DNA of 64,000 nucleotides from Bin55 sp963667455 (GTDB taxonomy: Bacteria; Pseudomonadota; Gammaproteobacteria; Pseudomonadales; Azotimanducaceae), in NCBI GenBank assembly GCA_963667455.2, contig CAXXFR010000026.1, forward strand, positions 248,001 through 312,000, in the 5' to 3' direction. Position numbers and translations under genes: made by a program. Under the pieces are notes generated by a model. It worked only from the letters and a program-made list of their open reading frames with translations, made no database searches and was not told the DNA's origin. This document shows, one piece after another, positions 35,869 through 44,829 of this stretch (its first letter is position 1; every line of letters begins with the position of its first letter).

Positions 35869-36147
35869 ATGAGCATTTACCTTGTCGCACTAACTGAGCC
35901 AGACGAAACTGCGTGGAGTGAAGTCGAGAGGAATTGGCCCAACCGACACCACCTAATCAACGATCGACTGGCATTTGTATCGCCCGAAGGCATTGTGACT
36001 GGCGACGAAATCGTCACTGCTATCGGCATTACGGTGAACGACGATTCTCCCAATGGAATAGTCGTTCCCGTACAGAATCAAAATGGAGTGCTGCCCATCC
36101 CAACTGTCAACTGGCTACAAGCAGCAATGAGTGAATATGGAAGATGA
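35869..36147 (+). CDS. Small hypothetical protein, first of a coupled pair
   Basis: A 92-aa protein from ATG 35869 (a TTG at 35860 is in frame but has no site). It begins SIYLVALTEPDETAWSEVER, then NWPNRHHLINDRLAFVSPEG and GDEIVTAIGITVNDDSPNGI. This looks like a compact alpha/beta domain with a beta-strand start. I recall similar small proteins encoded next to short membrane proteins but know no function. It overlaps the next gene by 17 nt. Confidence 0.65.
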   Translation: MSIYLVALTEPDETAWSEVERNWPNRHHLINDRLAFVSPEGIVTGDEIVTAIGITVNDDSPNGIVVPVQNQNGVLPIPTVNWLQAAMSEYGR

Positions 36148-36430
36148 TTCAGATCATTCGGAAAACGTCGTTCTCTTGAAGAACGCCTCAATCGCTGGCG
36201 GAGGTTCACCTAACGGAGGTGGGGCCAGGAACCTCAGCCTCAGCGTGGAACACAGACTGACCGCCCTGGAGGCTCACCTCCACAACTTGGCTACCAAGAC
36301 AGACCTCTCCCAGATGGAGGCGAGAATTCTCAGCTCGATCACCAGTCAAATGCGATGGCTGGTCGCGTCAAGTCTTGCGGGTATGACAATAGTCTTGACG
36401 ATTTTCAAGCTTTTACCGCCTGGACCTTAG
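36131..36430 (+). CDS. Tail-anchored coiled-coil membrane protein, second of the pair
   Basis: A 99-aa protein from GTG 36131 or ATG 36137. A glycine-rich stretch (NASIAGGGSPNGGGARN) leads into a coiled coil (SVEHRLTALEAHLHNLATK, then DLSQMEARILSSITSQM) and one C-terminal membrane segment (WLVASSLAGMTIVLTIFKL). The layout is that of small phage- or conflict-associated membrane proteins. Coupling to the upstream gene suggests a soluble sensor or regulator with a membrane-acting partner; this is inference. Confidence 0.65.
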   Translation: MNMEDDSDHSENVVLLKNASIAGGGSPNGGGARNLSLSVEHRLTALEAHLHNLATKTDLSQMEARILSSITSQMRWLVASSLAGMTIVLTIFKLLPPGP

Positions 36431-36622
36431 CCGACTCCCTTCAAGCTCCTTGCGGATTGCTTCGGCGAACCGGGACCTGCGGCAAGAAACTCAGACAATT
36501 GAATGCTCTGAATCGACAGTCTTGCTGTCGGTAGTGTCGTCAGTATTGCTGTCGATTGACACCGCCCTGATCAATCATCGAGTACCGGACTTCGACACCT
36601 GGACAAGTACGCGGCCGCTCAT

Positions 36623-36874
36623 TTAAGACCTCTTCTCGGTCCCACGACTCCCCAACTGGAACTTGAGGCCATCCACCTCCTTGAGCAACTCCGCTTCCCG
36701 CGGAGGAGAGGAGGGATCGCCTCCATCGTACAGCAACTTTCTGCGCCAGGGCGAAAGCAGGTTCGGGGAAATGCCGAGCTCCTCGCAGAGCCGCTTCTGG
36801 GTCACGTTGGGGCTACGCGACAGTCCAACCGCCTCCTTCTTGGACTGCAAGTCGAAGGTTCTTCGTGTTCTCAT
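36623..36874 (-). mobile_element. IS3-family OrfA fragment
   Basis: An 83-codon transposase OrfA with the helix-turn-helix MRTRRTFDLQSKKEAVGLSR and TQKRLCEELGISPNLLSPWR. Start taken at ATG 36874; an upstream ATG at 36904 is possible. The C-terminal leucine-zipper part (LLKEVDGLKFQLGSRG) ends early in EKRS, probably after a one-base shift. No OrfB or terminal inverted repeats were found beside it, so this is an inactive remnant. Confidence 0.75.
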
Positions 36875-36973
36875 ATGTAATGTCTCCTGTGTCGGAAAGA
36901 TCATCTAACATGTGTCTACGAAAACGTCTCAAACCCCAGTCACGTTACCCGAATTCACCATCAGACCAAATCC

Positions 36974-37498
36974 TCAGTACAGTTCAAGTCGATTCATCCA
37001 CTCATCCACAATAGCCTCACCTCCTTCCCATTTCTGTTTCCAAGACAGACGAAGTCTGCCTATCAATTTCTCTGCCCACTTTGGGTCATCGATGTCGAGT
37101 AGAGTCAACTTGACCTGAACAGGAGCATTAGGATTGAAGCCAACTTCACGGAAATCAGTTTTCCTCTGGAAATGGATGGTTGAACTGTACGACACAAAGA
37201 AAAAAGAGTTTTCTAGGGTCACGATGTCGCTAAACAATCGATCTTCAATTCCAACTCTTTCAAAATCCGTAGTTACGCGCGACAGCTTGCTCATAATCTT
37301 GTCTCTCAACATCGCTATTCCTTCAGCAACAACTTCGTACATCACGTTAGGGTCTCGCGGAATCTCCAAACGTCCATTATGCATGCCGGAAGAACGAACC
37401 CTCAAGCACAGCGTGTCCGTGTCATAGTCTCCTGAACGTATATGGCGAACAGACTTCCGCGACATGCAAGTGGCGTTGACATGTGCAACCAGAATCAA
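36974..37498 (-). CDS. Hypothetical protein downstream of the HigA-fusion cassette
   Basis: A 174-aa soluble protein, not recognised. It has a beta-rich first half (TLCLRVRSSGMHNGRLEIPR) followed by YEVVAEGIAMLRDKIMSKLS, and a C-terminal half ending WAEKLIGRLRLSWKQKWEGG. An aromatic motif SYSSTIHFQRKTDF sits in the middle. The start at 37498 (ATG) could be replaced by the ATG at 37465. It lies on the same strand as the HigB/HigA-fusion genes, 80 bp after the frameshifted gene, and may be the last gene of that unit. Confidence 0.65.
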   Translation of the reverse strand: MILVAHVNATCMSRKSVRHIRSGDYDTDTLCLRVRSSGMHNGRLEIPRDPNVMYEVVAEGIAMLRDKIMSKLSRVTTDFERVGIEDRLFSDIVTLENSFFFVSYSSTIHFQRKTDFREVGFNPNAPVQVKLTLLDIDDPKWAEKLIGRLRLSWKQKWEGGEAIVDEWMNRLELY

Positions 37499-37578
37499 AG
37501 CGGCTTTAGAGCCAATTTACAGGACATAACCACAGACCATAACTCTAAACCTTTTGGGAATACGGCCTAGGTGCCTCT

Positions 37579-38138
37579 TTAATCTCCGAAGGTTGTTATG
37601 GGATGATTCGTAATCAACGGTCGAAACGGTACTGCCCGAGGACTCCCCGCAATCGACATTATGAGGGAGGCCACCTTCGTCACTCCGGTTCCTTGTCCCT
37701 TTGGCGATTCATCTTGATTCAACACTTGAATCGCCTCTTGCTCCAATATGTGAAACTCCCGACACAATGGGAGCAGATCCACTCTTCCACCAAAGTCCTC
37801 GCGCATCTGGGCGACAGTCTCCAAAACATCGCCATTCCCCTCACTTACGTCAGACAACAATGTCTCTAGTAGAGGATCCTCCAAATTAGGATACTTACAC
37901 ACAGAAACCGCGAAATCCTCCGGGAATGAGCCTTACCGAGTGCAATTCTCCCTTCTCTTACGGCCCCAATTACATCATATGCGTGTAGCTCTAACACATT
38001 GTGTAACAGTCGAAACCAGAATGGAAATGGACTGTAGTGCAGTGACGAATTCTCCAATGACTTCCATATCCTTTGCCCAAACCAACTTAAGGTCAATTCT
38101 GGATACCTAGGCGTAATGGCGCCGAGGAACTGTTCCAT
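37579..38138 (-). pseudogene. Hypothetical gene after the HigA fusion, frameshifted
   Basis: Two minus-strand frames read as one ~185-residue protein. The first (ATG 38138) carries LTLSWFGQRIWKSLENSSLH and NVLELHAYDVIGAVREGRIA. The second continues FPEDFAVSVCKYPNLEDPLL and DVLETVAQMREDFGGRVDLL, ending at 37579. One base missing in CATTCCCGG near 37930 would explain the break. It lies 32 bp after the HigA-fusion stop. The family is unknown. Confidence 0.55.
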
Positions 38139-38170
38139 CCCGAAGTTGATTCTTGGATATCAACCATCGA

Positions 38171-40321
38171 CTAAAGTGGCATCTCGACAATCGACGAATT
38201 TAGCTCTTCGAATAAAGTGGCTCCATCTAGAGTGTACCCCAATTTCAAAATGAGCTGACTTACCCTTGCCGGCTCCAGCACGTCAAGTAATGGAGTAAAC
38301 ACTTCATCTCGCCAAAATGTGAACGCATGGTCAAAGTGCCGTATAGATGCTTCCATTAACAACAAGCAGGCTTCCTGATTGTTCTGATCCCTGGCCAGAT
38401 CTACAGCTCTTTGTACAATGGTAGCGTCTATGTAGTTGCTATCTACAATCAACGCGGCGATATCTTCCAAGTACTCGTCACTATCCAACCATCGACTAAG
38501 GACCGTATTCACTTCGGGCTGGCTATGTCTGTCCAGCAGAATTTTCGCAATCGGTCGAATCGTCCAAGTGGGCATTTGATCTCGGTCTGTGAATAGGTCA
38601 AACACCAAGTTCTTATTCCTATCGGCGAGAACTGAAAGGAACTGCATGTACGGCGTGTTAGGCGTTAAGTCTCGGGTCCGAGCTTTGGCGAATATCGACA
38701 AACGCGCTTTCCACTGTGGCCAGTTCTTCTCGGTAATGCTGGCAGCCACTTTCTCCTGTACTATGTGCGGGCCATCCTGGATCCGATCTTCGAACTTATC
38801 GGGACCCTTCACATAGTGAGGGAAAAAGGACTGGTACCCTACGATTGACTTGAGAGCAACATAGGTTTCATCTGCATTCAATTTCTCCTGAAATTGATCT
38901 AGCGCCTTAAGAAACTGATTGTGTGCATTCACAGCAACGGAATCAGTCTCTACCTCCTGGGGAAGGGTTTCAAGATTCCGCCACTGGCGAAACAGAGCCA
39001 ACTCCAAGATTTGTTTCAAGTGGAGTTTCAAAGCGCCGACGAATGTCGTTATTCTGCTTATCACGTATGTTATGTCCGAGTAAATCATGGCCAAAAGACT
39101 TGGACTGATAGCACTCTGGCGCGGCACTCTTCCCGCAACAAAGAGGCACTCAACTGCGTCTCTGAATAACACCTCCTCGTTAACGATACTCTCCACATAG
39201 GTCAGAATAGTGTCTATAGCTCCCCTGCGTGCGCTAGCCAGTGCTGGCGTGTATGCGATCATACCTTGGTAAACGCTCATGGAGTCGGTACTCAGCTCCA
39301 TACCTTCGATATCAGGTTCCAAGATTTTTTGCGTTACGGTCAGTGCCAGAGGAGCAAACTCTCGGATATCGGTTTCTCTCGACAACCGTTCAGCCAATAT
39401 CACTTGAACTGCTGGACCAAACTTCTCCCAAATCTGGCGATTGTTCTTGGCTAGTTTTTCTGCGATTCTTACTAGTTGCTTCCTCGATTCTGAATTCGAT
39501 GATGCGACATAGATATCACGTATGAGCCTATATGTCGCACCGGGCTCAAAGTACCGATATTGTGTAATGATTGAGGCGATCTCCTCGGTCACTTGATGGG
39601 ACTCCATTCCTCTGACGCTGTCTACTGTTCCTTTACTGGAAACGGTGTGAGTCTGTTCAGTCTGTAGCCAAGCCTGCTTAAGAGTGTCTCGAATTTGTGG
39701 AAAGACTTGGTCAATTTTATTGATACTTGGAAGTAGAAAGTCCCTTAGAACTATCAAGTCAACATAGCGTTTGTTATTGTCCTTTGCTTCAACTATATGG
39801 CTGTAAGATTCAATGTCATGTACTGACTGTGTTGTCTTGAGGAGTTCGACATAAGAAGTGATCGATTGAAACGTGGAAGTCGGCGGTCGATGACGTTCGT
39901 ACATTTCTTTCCATAGAATCTTGTCTATCCTTCGTAGTAGACTGTTTCCAAGTATTGGCAACTCTGATTTCTTATAGATTGTGTCGCGAGCTAGCGCGAC
40001 CTCATACGCTTCCGATTGACGGGGCATCACGTCTTCGTCAATCGTACTTCCCGACACGATCTCCGCTTGGCGGAGCTCCCAGGTCTTTTGTAGGTTCATC
40101 CATAGTTGCGGTGTGGTACCAAAATAGCGCGCAAGACGAAGCGCAGTGTCAGCACTCACACCTCGTTGTCCTTTAAGGATCATAGTCACCCTGTTCACCG
40201 GAACTCCTAGCGACTTCGACAGCGCATTGGCGGACAGTCCTATCTCTTCCAGTTCGTCACGGAGAACCTCACCCGGATGAACCGGCCTCATTCCGTTTCT
40301 TACGTTCATTTCAGACTCCAT
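38171..40321 (-). CDS. HigA-type antitoxin fused to a ~620-residue unknown domain
   Basis: A 716-aa protein. Residues ~11-95 form a complete HigA-type (XRE) antitoxin: RPVHPGEVLRDELEEIGL, LGVPVNRVTMILKGQRGVSA, ALRLARYFGTTPQLWMNLQ. Ordinary HigA ends near residue 100. Here ~620 more residues follow, mostly predicted helices without a recognised domain (LRRIDKILWKEMYERHRPP, IASIITQYRYFEPGATYRLI, FHYVKG-like aromatic segments, LIVDSNYIDATIVQRAVDLA near the end). The pattern resembles a helical-repeat solenoid. The ATG at 40321 overlaps the HigB stop as ATGA. The HTH should bind the operator at 40617-40639 and the fused part could sense an infection signal that frees the toxin; that is inference. 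Confidence 0.85.
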   Translation of the reverse strand: MESEMNVRNGMRPVHPGEVLRDELEEIGLSANALSKSLGVPVNRVTMILKGQRGVSADTALRLARYFGTTPQLWMNLQKTWELRQAEIVSGSTIDEDVMPRQSEAYEVALARDTIYKKSELPILGNSLLRRIDKILWKEMYERHRPPTSTFQSITSYVELLKTTQSVHDIESYSHIVEAKDNNKRYVDLIVLRDFLLPSINKIDQVFPQIRDTLKQAWLQTEQTHTVSSKGTVDSVRGMESHQVTEEIASIITQYRYFEPGATYRLIRDIYVASSNSESRKQLVRIAEKLAKNNRQIWEKFGPAVQVILAERLSRETDIREFAPLALTVTQKILEPDIEGMELSTDSMSVYQGMIAYTPALASARRGAIDTILTYVESIVNEEVLFRDAVECLFVAGRVPRQSAISPSLLAMIYSDITYVISRITTFVGALKLHLKQILELALFRQWRNLETLPQEVETDSVAVNAHNQFLKALDQFQEKLNADETYVALKSIVGYQSFFPHYVKGPDKFEDRIQDGPHIVQEKVAASITEKNWPQWKARLSIFAKARTRDLTPNTPYMQFLSVLADRNKNLVFDLFTDRDQMPTWTIRPIAKILLDRHSQPEVNTVLSRWLDSDEYLEDIAALIVDSNYIDATIVQRAVDLARDQNNQEACLLLMEASIRHFDHAFTFWRDEVFTPLLDVLEPARVSQLILKLGYTLDGATLFEELNSSIVEMPL

Positions 40322-40599
40322 CAGTGATAGTCGACGATCTCTACATCGTGCGGCCCATCGTCCTTCCAGCGGAAGCAGACTCGCCACTGTTCGTTGATCC
40401 GAATACTGTGCTGACCTTTGCGATTTCCTGACAGAGCCTTTAGCCTATTGCCGTTGAGCGCGGCCAAATCTCCAAGCGTATCCGCACTGTCAAGTATGGC
40501 CAGTCGGTGCGCTGCCTGGCTAGTGAAACCCACAAAGGCCGCAACGCGTTGACCTTCGAAGAATCGTTTCGTATCGCTGTCTCTGAAGCTTCGGATCAT
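40321..40599 (-). CDS. higB: HigB-type toxin (RelE-like ribosome-dependent RNase)
   Basis: A 92-aa HigB toxin: MIRSFRDSDTKRFFEGQRV at the start, LAALNGNRLKALSGNRKGQH in the middle, and SIRINEQWRVCFRWKDDGP near the end, followed by VEIVDYH. These are the family's typical features, including the R-I-N-x-Q-W-R-V-C-F strand and the final D-Y-H. HigB cuts mRNA on the ribosome. The toxin-first order is normal for higBA. ATG at 40599. It is co-translated with the HigA fusion through a 4-nt overlap and preceded by the operator. Confidence 0.9.
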   Translation of the reverse strand: MIRSFRDSDTKRFFEGQRVAAFVGFTSQAAHRLAILDSADTLGDLAALNGNRLKALSGNRKGQHSIRINEQWRVCFRWKDDGPHDVEIVDYH

Positions 40600-40616
40600 T
40601 CACACCGATTGTAATT

Positions 40617-40639
40617 GGTTTTACGGCAAACGTAAAACC
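40617..40639. promoter_or_regulatory. Inverted repeat: likely HigA operator
   Basis: GGTTTTACG, 5-nt spacer GCAAA, then CGTAAAACC: perfect 9-bp arms 18 nt upstream of the higB ATG. The position and symmetry fit a HigA-dimer operator overlapping the promoter, so the operon is probably self-repressed by the fused antitoxin. Confidence 0.7.
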
Positions 40640-41479
40640 TCCGATCGGTCATGGCATTGTCGATACATCCTCGGGTCATGTTGGCGTTGTGGCTTAGTTT
40701 CGGTTAAATCGGAAATCGGAGAGCGGTCCGCAACAACTGTTGGACTCCTGCCACTCGAGGATTCCCGAAGACGTTCGCATCGAACTAGACTGAACTTACG
40801 TACTACCGGTTGTAACTGGTCTAACAATTGGCCCGAATACTCCATGGGCAGTTGTATTGATGGTGAAAAATGAACCGAAAGAAGCTCTCAACGTGGCTGA
40901 ACCAATTCGATCGGTTGCCGGCGACCTATAGAGCCCGGTTTCGGGAAGTTGCGACTGCAACAGGACTCGGTTCAGGAAGTGCTTTGAATCTGAGAGTTCG
41001 ATCTTGACGAGTTTTCCGTATGAATACACTCCGGGGCAGGTCGGAGGAATTGGCCGCAACGGCAAGAGAGCCGGTCTGCTTCGCATCTGGTGTCGTTCGG
41101 AGAGCTACTGTCGCAACTTCAACGTCCAGGCATGCGTCTCCGCGTAAGGTGGGTCTACGAAGCGTGCCTGCGCGATCGGCTACCGTTGCACGAAACCTCA
41201 AAGCGGTGTGGAATCAGTTAAAGGACGGCGTTTTATGGCGACATCGCTTGTAGCAAATCTCGGAGGTGCAGCTGTACGACTCTCCATTTGAGCCCATCTG
41301 AATCGAACCTATATGCTGGTGACCAACGGACATCCCAGCCAAGTGCAAGAAAGCAAAGCAAGCCTCATCGAATGGCCCGTTCTTGGGAAGTTCGGGATTG
41401 AATGACTTCTCCAAGATGTCCGCTCAAGACTAGGAAATGCACTGATCCACTCGCCCTTTGGCGAGAGAGTGCGAGTAAA
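40640..41479. other. No gene supported (about 0.84 kb)
   Basis: Upstream of higB. Overlapping GC-richer frames near 40926-41253 on both strands have no family resemblance. A second imperfect copy of the GGTTGTAACTGG-like stretch occurs near 40806. Confidence 0.4.
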
Positions 41480-42193
41480 ATGGTTCCTCTTGAATTGAAA
41501 GGACAGCTACTCGTGGAAACGGAGAGAGACGGCAGAGTCACTACAGACTACGTGTCTTTCGATCAATTGCAGGCAATGCTCGAAAGCGCATGGAACAAGG
41601 CCATCGTGGATTCTGCCGAGTTTATTCTCGACGATCCATATGTAGTCAACGGAGACAAGTGTAGCATGTTTATCCATCGGCTCGCACAACAATTTGAAGA
41701 CCACTATGCGAACAACAGTAGATTGAGAGTATGGCAATCCAGCAATAGCTTCGAGTTTCCTCACGACATTACTGTTAGTGAGGTGGAATCCGTTGGTGGT
41801 CCTATTTATACAAGATTTGGTAGCCCGAATGAAGAGTCAACATTCGATAGAATAAGCAATGTACTGTGGCAAATTCAGCTAAATATGACTAACAGTGGAA
41901 GGCTTTTCGTCCACGATCTAAACAAGCTAGGTTCTGGTACTTCTCAGAGCGACAAATTGTTTGTGGTCAGGGATTCGTGGTCAAATCACTTACCTTGGTT
42001 GAAAGATCAAATTCTACATGTAGCAAAGCTCATGCGAGGTCGGCTTTTTCTTGCTCTCTTACCCGATCCAAAATACTGGAATATGTCAATACAAACCATA
42101 AATTTGATGAGTTATCGCAGTCAAGCGGACTGCGATAATATGGTCTACGAAAGCACTCTTGATAGTTGTGAAGAATTATGCGCCGATGAGTAA
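41480..42193 (+). CDS. Hypothetical protein
   Basis: A 237-aa soluble protein taken from the ATG at 41480 (residue MVPLELKGQLLVETERDGRV); a longer frame to 41402 is possible but lacks a better site. It contains TDYVSFDQLQAMLESAWNKA, then RISNVLWQIQLNMTNSGRLF and LKDQILHVAKLMRGRLFLAL. It looks globular, mixed alpha/beta, with no recognised domain or motif. It stands alone; a small decayed gene follows 114 bp later. Confidence 0.65.
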   Translation: MVPLELKGQLLVETERDGRVTTDYVSFDQLQAMLESAWNKAIVDSAEFILDDPYVVNGDKCSMFIHRLAQQFEDHYANNSRLRVWQSSNSFEFPHDITVSEVESVGGPIYTRFGSPNEESTFDRISNVLWQIQLNMTNSGRLFVHDLNKLGSGTSQSDKLFVVRDSWSNHLPWLKDQILHVAKLMRGRLFLALLPDPKYWNMSIQTINLMSYRSQADCDNMVYESTLDSCEELCADE

Positions 42194-42307
42194 TGGTATG
42201 CAACGTATCAAGATCAATTGATATGAGCTGACTAGCTAGTGGAGAAGGTGTTGCTTCATGGTCGCCCTATATCAAAGAAGACTATCAGCACAACAACGGA
42301 GAAAACA

Positions 42308-42520
42308 ATGACAAGAGCTGAGTTGAAGGACGAAGTGATAGTCGTTCTCGAAAACGGCGACAAGAGATGGAAGCATCTCGAAGTCATCTAACAGATTGAT
42401 CCCAATAATCGACAAATGGTTAGGAATGCCCTCGCCGATCTCATGGAAGAGGGAAAGGTACGTGTCAATTTGGACCCGACAAATCGCAATCCCATCTATG
42501 CTCTTGCTTCGAGACTCTGA
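42308..42520 (+). pseudogene. Small winged-helix-like gene with an internal TAA
   Basis: An in-phase 71-codon frame with CGGAG upstream: MTRAELKDEVIVVLENGDKR then, after TAA at 42389-42391, NNRQMVRNALADLMEEGKVR and NPIYALASRL. The helix pattern and the basic turn fit a small winged-helix DNA-binding protein. One nonsense mutation disables it. Confidence 0.55.
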
Positions 42521-42798
42521 CTTTCTTTGAGCGTGGAATAACGTCAAGGAGGTAGCGAAGCTCGAGGAGAGCATCCCTTCCTACTCGGTAATCCGATCAG
42601 ACTTGACATTGAAGAGAAGTCCCGGCCAAGCTGGCTGTGGCACTCCCGACTGTGTGTTCCCACTGACTTCCGTGAGCTGTCTGAGACCCTAGTTGACCGA
42701 TTAGCCGATGCTGAGTACCTCGTTTAGGTCCGCATCGCTGATCAAGACGACCTGAGACCTGTACTTGCGTCCGTAGCCAATTCATCGCCAGATCGTTC

Positions 42799-44046
42799 TC
42801 AGCTACGCGATTCAGTTCCAGTTTCCCTCCACAACCTCACGACAAACCGGCTATCTTGTTCATCCAAGTCGGGTTCCGAACCGTTGTGTTCGCGCATTGC
42901 GTCAATGATCTTGTTCCGAACTCCAGCATCTCCTGGCATGACGTACCCGTAATCCCGCAGGACTTCCTTGAGTAGTTCGTTGCGTGCTCGTCGTGCTACA
43001 CCTGCTTTCATCTTCGCCACTGTCATACCGGTTGGCAGTCGCCCGGGGGAAATCACTTCAAGCCGATCTGAATAGAGTGAGACTTCAATGTCGGTGCCTT
43101 CCTGGGTGTAGTCTCGATGTACGACCGCATTGACGATCGCCTCTCGAATCGCTTCGGAGGGAAATGACGGTTGCCTTCTTCTACGCCCGCCTTCGATCCG
43201 ATCAGTGCTACTGGCGTTGCGTACCACAAATTCCACAGCACGGTCTATGACACCCGTCTCTGTCAGCTTTCCGGTCTTCGAGTACATTGGCGTCAGCGGA
43301 CCTCGTATGAGTTCCCTGTCAACCATTGAATAGACCTTTTCGGTACCGGGAAACGCCCAAGCAGTTACTCCGGCCTGAGGCAATCGACGATTCGGATTGC
43401 TTCCAAACAGCAACAGCCCAACAACTGAAGCTCTTGTCTCGTCATCGTCTTCGACCAAGAAATCAGAATCGAGCAGAAGCCGCTGCCAACCATCCAGATC
43501 CGTTTTGTCCGGAACGGATAGCTTTCGGATGTGGCGATAGTAGTTCTCAAGTCGATCTCTGTCGAAGTTAGCGATACTGGTGTCCCATACTGGCTTGACC
43601 TCGTAGCGAACCCACTTGGACGCCTGATAGAGCCGTGCTTCCTGCTCCCGTGAGGCAACACGTGTGTTGATGCCGTCGCGAACATAGGTAATCCAGTTAT
43701 TCCCTCTTTTCGCCTTGTGTGGCTTCCCTCGAACATCGGGGGCGATTTCAACGATTCCAACCGTTTTGCCATCCGACATCCCAAGAGTCTTGTATGTGGG
43801 AATCAATGAAGGTTGAATCTGGTTCAGACCGATGTCCGCAACCCTCCTCTCCACTTCCTGCCAGCTCCTAGTCAAACCTGAGACTCTCCCGTCGTGTTCA
43901 ACTCCCAGCAGAATGAATCCGCCCTCGCGGTTCAACAGGCCAGACATCTCACACGCAAGGTCGTCTGCGCGACAATCGTCGGATTGGAATGTGACTCTTG
44001 AGCTCTCATCGCCGGCAATGAGAGCAAGTAGTTCAGTCTTGTTCAT
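42799..44046 (-). CDS. AlbA_2 (Schlafen-like) domain protein with HATPase_c_4-type domain
   Basis: A 415-aa protein common in bacterial genomes as a putative ATP-dependent transcription factor. The AlbA_2/Schlafen-type N-terminal domain has CEMSGLLNREGGFILLGVEH (~32-51) and the KRGNNWITYVRDG segment with its arginine. The C-terminal half has AIREAIVNAVVHRDYTQEGT (~304-323) and DRLEVISPGRLPTGM (~334-348), the ATPase-like block. Proteins of this layout bind DNA or RNA ends. ATG at 44046. No operon partner. Confidence 0.8.
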   Translation of the reverse strand: MNKTELLALIAGDESSRVTFQSDDCRADDLACEMSGLLNREGGFILLGVEHDGRVSGLTRSWQEVERRVADIGLNQIQPSLIPTYKTLGMSDGKTVGIVEIAPDVRGKPHKAKRGNNWITYVRDGINTRVASREQEARLYQASKWVRYEVKPVWDTSIANFDRDRLENYYRHIRKLSVPDKTDLDGWQRLLLDSDFLVEDDDETRASVVGLLLFGSNPNRRLPQAGVTAWAFPGTEKVYSMVDRELIRGPLTPMYSKTGKLTETGVIDRAVEFVVRNASSTDRIEGGRRRRQPSFPSEAIREAIVNAVVHRDYTQEGTDIEVSLYSDRLEVISPGRLPTGMTVAKMKAGVARRARNELLKEVLRDYGYVMPGDAGVRNKIIDAMREHNGSEPDLDEQDSRFVVRLWRETGTESRS

Positions 44047-44829
44047 AGTAAGAAGCCGTACTCTCGGCGTAATAACTCACATGCCTCGGATCTACTCCAA
44101 GCGCATCTTGCAACCCGCTCTCTCCGTTGCTGTGTCTCTGTTCCTTTCATACGAAGAGGGACCCGGGAAAGCAGGTCGAGTGAATGATACAACGACGGTG
44201 GTGGGATTCAACACTAGGAACCTAGAACAGAATCCAGGCCAGTGAGCAGGACAGTTTACGTCGCTAGCGTCTGAAGTGCACGTATCCGTCGGAATCTGGA
44301 CTTGGCTGCATTTGGTGTCGCCATGAATCCCAATCGCCAATCAGCAAATTGGCGATTGGATAAATTGCACCGTCGCGATGCCTTTCGACTCGTGCACGAG
44401 GCATAGGTGCGCCACATGTCAAGTTAGGGACTGGATCGACCGAGAGCGCAGTACCCGCTTCAGTACATTGCTACATTGCTCAATCGCTTTGAGGCTATTG
44501 AGCCTCCAGAAGTACCATTCGAAGTGTCAATGCCAATTCGGAACGTCCAAGCCTCAACGAATGAACCGCGCTTTCCGCGAGACTCAATTGTCTTCGCCCC
44601 ATTGCGCCAGGTACGAACATCGCGGCAGCGAGCTACGGCGAACTTGGCAGTGAGCATGACATTTCAATACATCCCGATTCTAAGACCTGACAGCCACATC
44701 CCGTGACCACGGTGGTTGAGTACCATTCTCGGCTATCTTCAAGAGAAATTGAGCGCCTTCCATTGACCTCAAGGAAGTCACTTAATCAATGCTGTCGATC
44801 ACGCAACAGAAAGAGAGTTCAAACCGAAC
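44047..44829. other. No gene supported (about 0.78 kb)
   Basis: Divergent spacer between the AlbA_2 gene and the metallopeptidase gene. It contains one strong hairpin (44330-44359, listed separately). Short frames such as 44476-44706 have no site or domain. Confidence 0.4.
44330..44359. other. Perfect 11-bp inverted repeat
   Basis: CCAATCGCCAA, 8-nt loop TCAGCAAA, TTGGCGATTGG. No T run follows on either strand, so it is not a classical terminator. It could be a protein-binding palindrome or a remnant of a mobile-element end. Confidence 0.55.

Noticed and set aside
40926..41253. GC-rich overlapping frames on both strands upstream of higB
   Set aside because: Long frames are expected by chance in GC-rich DNA; neither strand gives recognisable protein features.
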